From an uncultured Roseateles sp. (GTDB lineage Bacteria; Pseudomonadota; Gammaproteobacteria; Burkholderiales; Burkholderiaceae_C): a stretch of 64,000 bases of DNA. Location: the NCBI RefSeq assembly GCF_963422335.1, contig NZ_OY729424.1, positions 3,286,001 through 3,350,000 on the forward strand. The letters run 5' to 3'. The notes below the pieces were generated by a model. That model searched no databases and was not told the DNA's origin. It saw only the letters and a program-made list of their open reading frames with translations. The number at the start of each line of letters is the position of its first letter. Position 1 is the first letter of the stretch. Positions 63,055 through 64,000 of the stretch are shown here, piece after piece. The position numbers were made by a program, and so were the translations under genes.

Positions 63055-63642
63055 ATGAAATCCCTGTTGAAGACCCTGTCCCTGGCCCTGATGTCGCTGG
63101 TGCTGGCAGGCAGCGCCTGGAGCGCGCCGGTCGACGTCTACGGCGTCAAGTTCGACGAGCAGATCGAGATGCGCGGCAGCAATCTGCTGCTCAACGGCGC
63201 GGGTGCCCGCTTCAAGGGCCCGTTCAAGGTCTATGCCGCCGGCCTCTATCTGGGCAAGAAGGTCAACACGCCCGATGAGGTGGTGGCCCTGCCCGGCCCC
63301 AAGCGTCTGTCGATCACGATGCTGCGCGGCATCGACGCCGCCGAGCTGGGCAAGCTGCTGACGCGGGGCATGGAAGATAATATGGGCAAGGCCGCAATGG
63401 CCCCGCTGATCCCCGGCCTGATACGCATGGGCCAGATGTTCGCCGACCACAAGACCCTGGTGGCGGGCGATAACTTCACCGTCGATTGGGTGCCCGGCAC
63501 CGGCTCGGTGATCACCGTCAAGGGCAAGGTCCAGGGCGAACCGTTCAAGGAGCCCGAGTTTTTTAAGGCCCTGATGTGGATCTGGATGGGCCCGGTGCCC
63601 GCCGACTGGAAGCTCAAGGACGGGCTGCTGGGCGTCAAATAA
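63055..63642 (+). CDS. exported chalcone-isomerase-like protein
   Basis: A 195-residue protein with a signal peptide ending near SAWSA. A chalcone isomerase-like fold follows: VYGVKFDEQIEMRGSNLLLNGAG, FKVYAAGLYLG, then IDAAELGKLLTRGMEDN and DWKLKDGLLG. Bacterial secreted members of this fold are probably not flavonoid enzymes and may bind fatty acids or other lipids. The ATG at 63055 opens the signal peptide; an upstream ATG at 62983 would add an unrelated tail. Confidence 0.85.
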   Translation: MKSLLKTLSLALMSLVLAGSAWSAPVDVYGVKFDEQIEMRGSNLLLNGAGARFKGPFKVYAAGLYLGKKVNTPDEVVALPGPKRLSITMLRGIDAAELGKLLTRGMEDNMGKAAMAPLIPGLIRMGQMFADHKTLVAGDNFTVDWVPGTGSVITVKGKVQGEPFKEPEFFKALMWIWMGPVPADWKLKDGLLGVK

Positions 63643-63689
63643 GATCTTGTGGCACAGTGCCGGCACTTTCACACCGTGCCGCCCTGACC

Positions 63690-64000
63690 ATGAAATTCCG
63701 CCTGCTGCTGTTGTTCGGCCTGTCCAGCCTGCTCGCCATCGGTGCACAGGCTCAAAGCCCCGCCGCCGGCCCCTATGCCGAGCAGGCCGATGCCCGGGCC
63801 GACATCAATCAGGCGCTGCAGAAGGCCGCGGCCGAGAAGAAGCAGGTGCTGGTGGTGTTCGGCGCCAACTGGTGCAAGGATTGCCTGGCGCTGAACCAGC
63901 AGATGGCTGACACGCCGCTGGCGGCCGAGGTCAAGCAGCGCTACATCGTGACCAAGGTCGATGTCGGCCGCTTCAACCGCAATCTGGACATTGCCCAGGC
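63690..64000 (+). CDS. thioredoxin-family protein, N-terminal part
   Basis: The window ends inside this gene, showing 103 codons. It has a signal peptide ending near GAQAQ and a thioredoxin-like segment with the redox pair Cys62 and Cys65 in NWCKDC, followed by VTKVDVGRFNRN. A CxxC with charged middle residues is as in thioredoxin_7-like periplasmic proteins. It may work on disulfides in the envelope. The next gene cannot be seen. Confidence 0.85.
   Translation, partial: MKFRLLLLFGLSSLLAIGAQAQSPAAGPYAEQADARADINQALQKAAAEKKQVLVVFGANWCKDCLALNQQMADTPLAAEVKQRYIVTKVDVGRFNRNLDIAQ

Overview
This window comes from the chromosome of a GC-rich Betaproteobacterium, most likely a Burkholderiales member of the Roseateles / Pelomonas / Rubrivivax type. 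The basis is the strong G/C third-position bias, the Burkholderiales-style gene families (YaeQ, VF530, DUF6172, PEP-CTERM proteins, large beta-propeller histidine kinases) and purine-rich AAGGAG ribosome sites. The genus is an inference. I found no tRNA, rRNA, insertion sequence, prophage, integrase or CRISPR array. The gene layout is compact and looks like ordinary chromosome with some accessory islands.

Layout. 1-7 kb: end of an acyl-CoA ligase, a GNAT-DUF924 fusion, a membrane histidine kinase, and a yaeQ / DUF6172 / S9A peptidase run. 7-12 kb: small proteins, oligopeptidase A, a glutamine-amidotransferase-like protein, and a divergent AhpD-like / AraC pair. 12-18 kb: hybrid histidine kinase, serine hydrolase, a small secreted repeat protein, a methyltransferase, an SDR and a small membrane protein. 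18-24.5 kb: S9 peptidase, a second small repeat protein, a Tim44-like protein, an SDR, a cold-shock gene with a structured leader, and rsgA. 24.6-28.8 kb: two PEP-CTERM proteins flanking a Tat-exported phospholipase C, then an RluA-type pseudouridine synthase. 29-34.6 kb: a TPR-GGDEF-EAL protein, a third PEP-CTERM protein, a secreted protein of unknown family and a DUF6345 protein. 34.9-38.6 kb: a creatininase-family gene divergent from a tightly overlapping questin-oxidase-like / MFS / SufR-like operon. 38.6-43.3 kb: receiver, GAF, tyrosine phosphatase, metallo-beta-lactamase and TonB-dependent receptor, all on the minus strand. 43.5-51.5 kb: TPR-GAF-GGDEF cyclase, D-aminopeptidase-like hydrolase, orphan solute-binding protein, CNNM/CBS membrane protein, DUF3047 lipoprotein and VF530. 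51.5-59.7 kb: a same-strand series of ygiQ, panB, panC and a 1314-residue beta-propeller histidine kinase. 59.9-64 kb: a second TonB-dependent receptor with a solute-binding protein, a chalcone-isomerase-like protein and the start of a thioredoxin-like protein.

Themes. The region is rich in signal transduction: three histidine kinases, two cyclic-di-GMP proteins, a stand-alone receiver and a GAF protein. Several of these share modules. Export and surface functions are also prominent: two paralogous TonB-dependent receptors, two related orphan periplasmic binding proteins, three PEP-CTERM proteins and secreted hydrolases. The least explained items are two small exported proteins built from repeated QLxRVVVxG motifs that look like the start of a TonB-receptor plug, the creatininase / questin-oxidase / MFS / SufR-like locus, and a terminator-like hairpin in the cold-shock leader.
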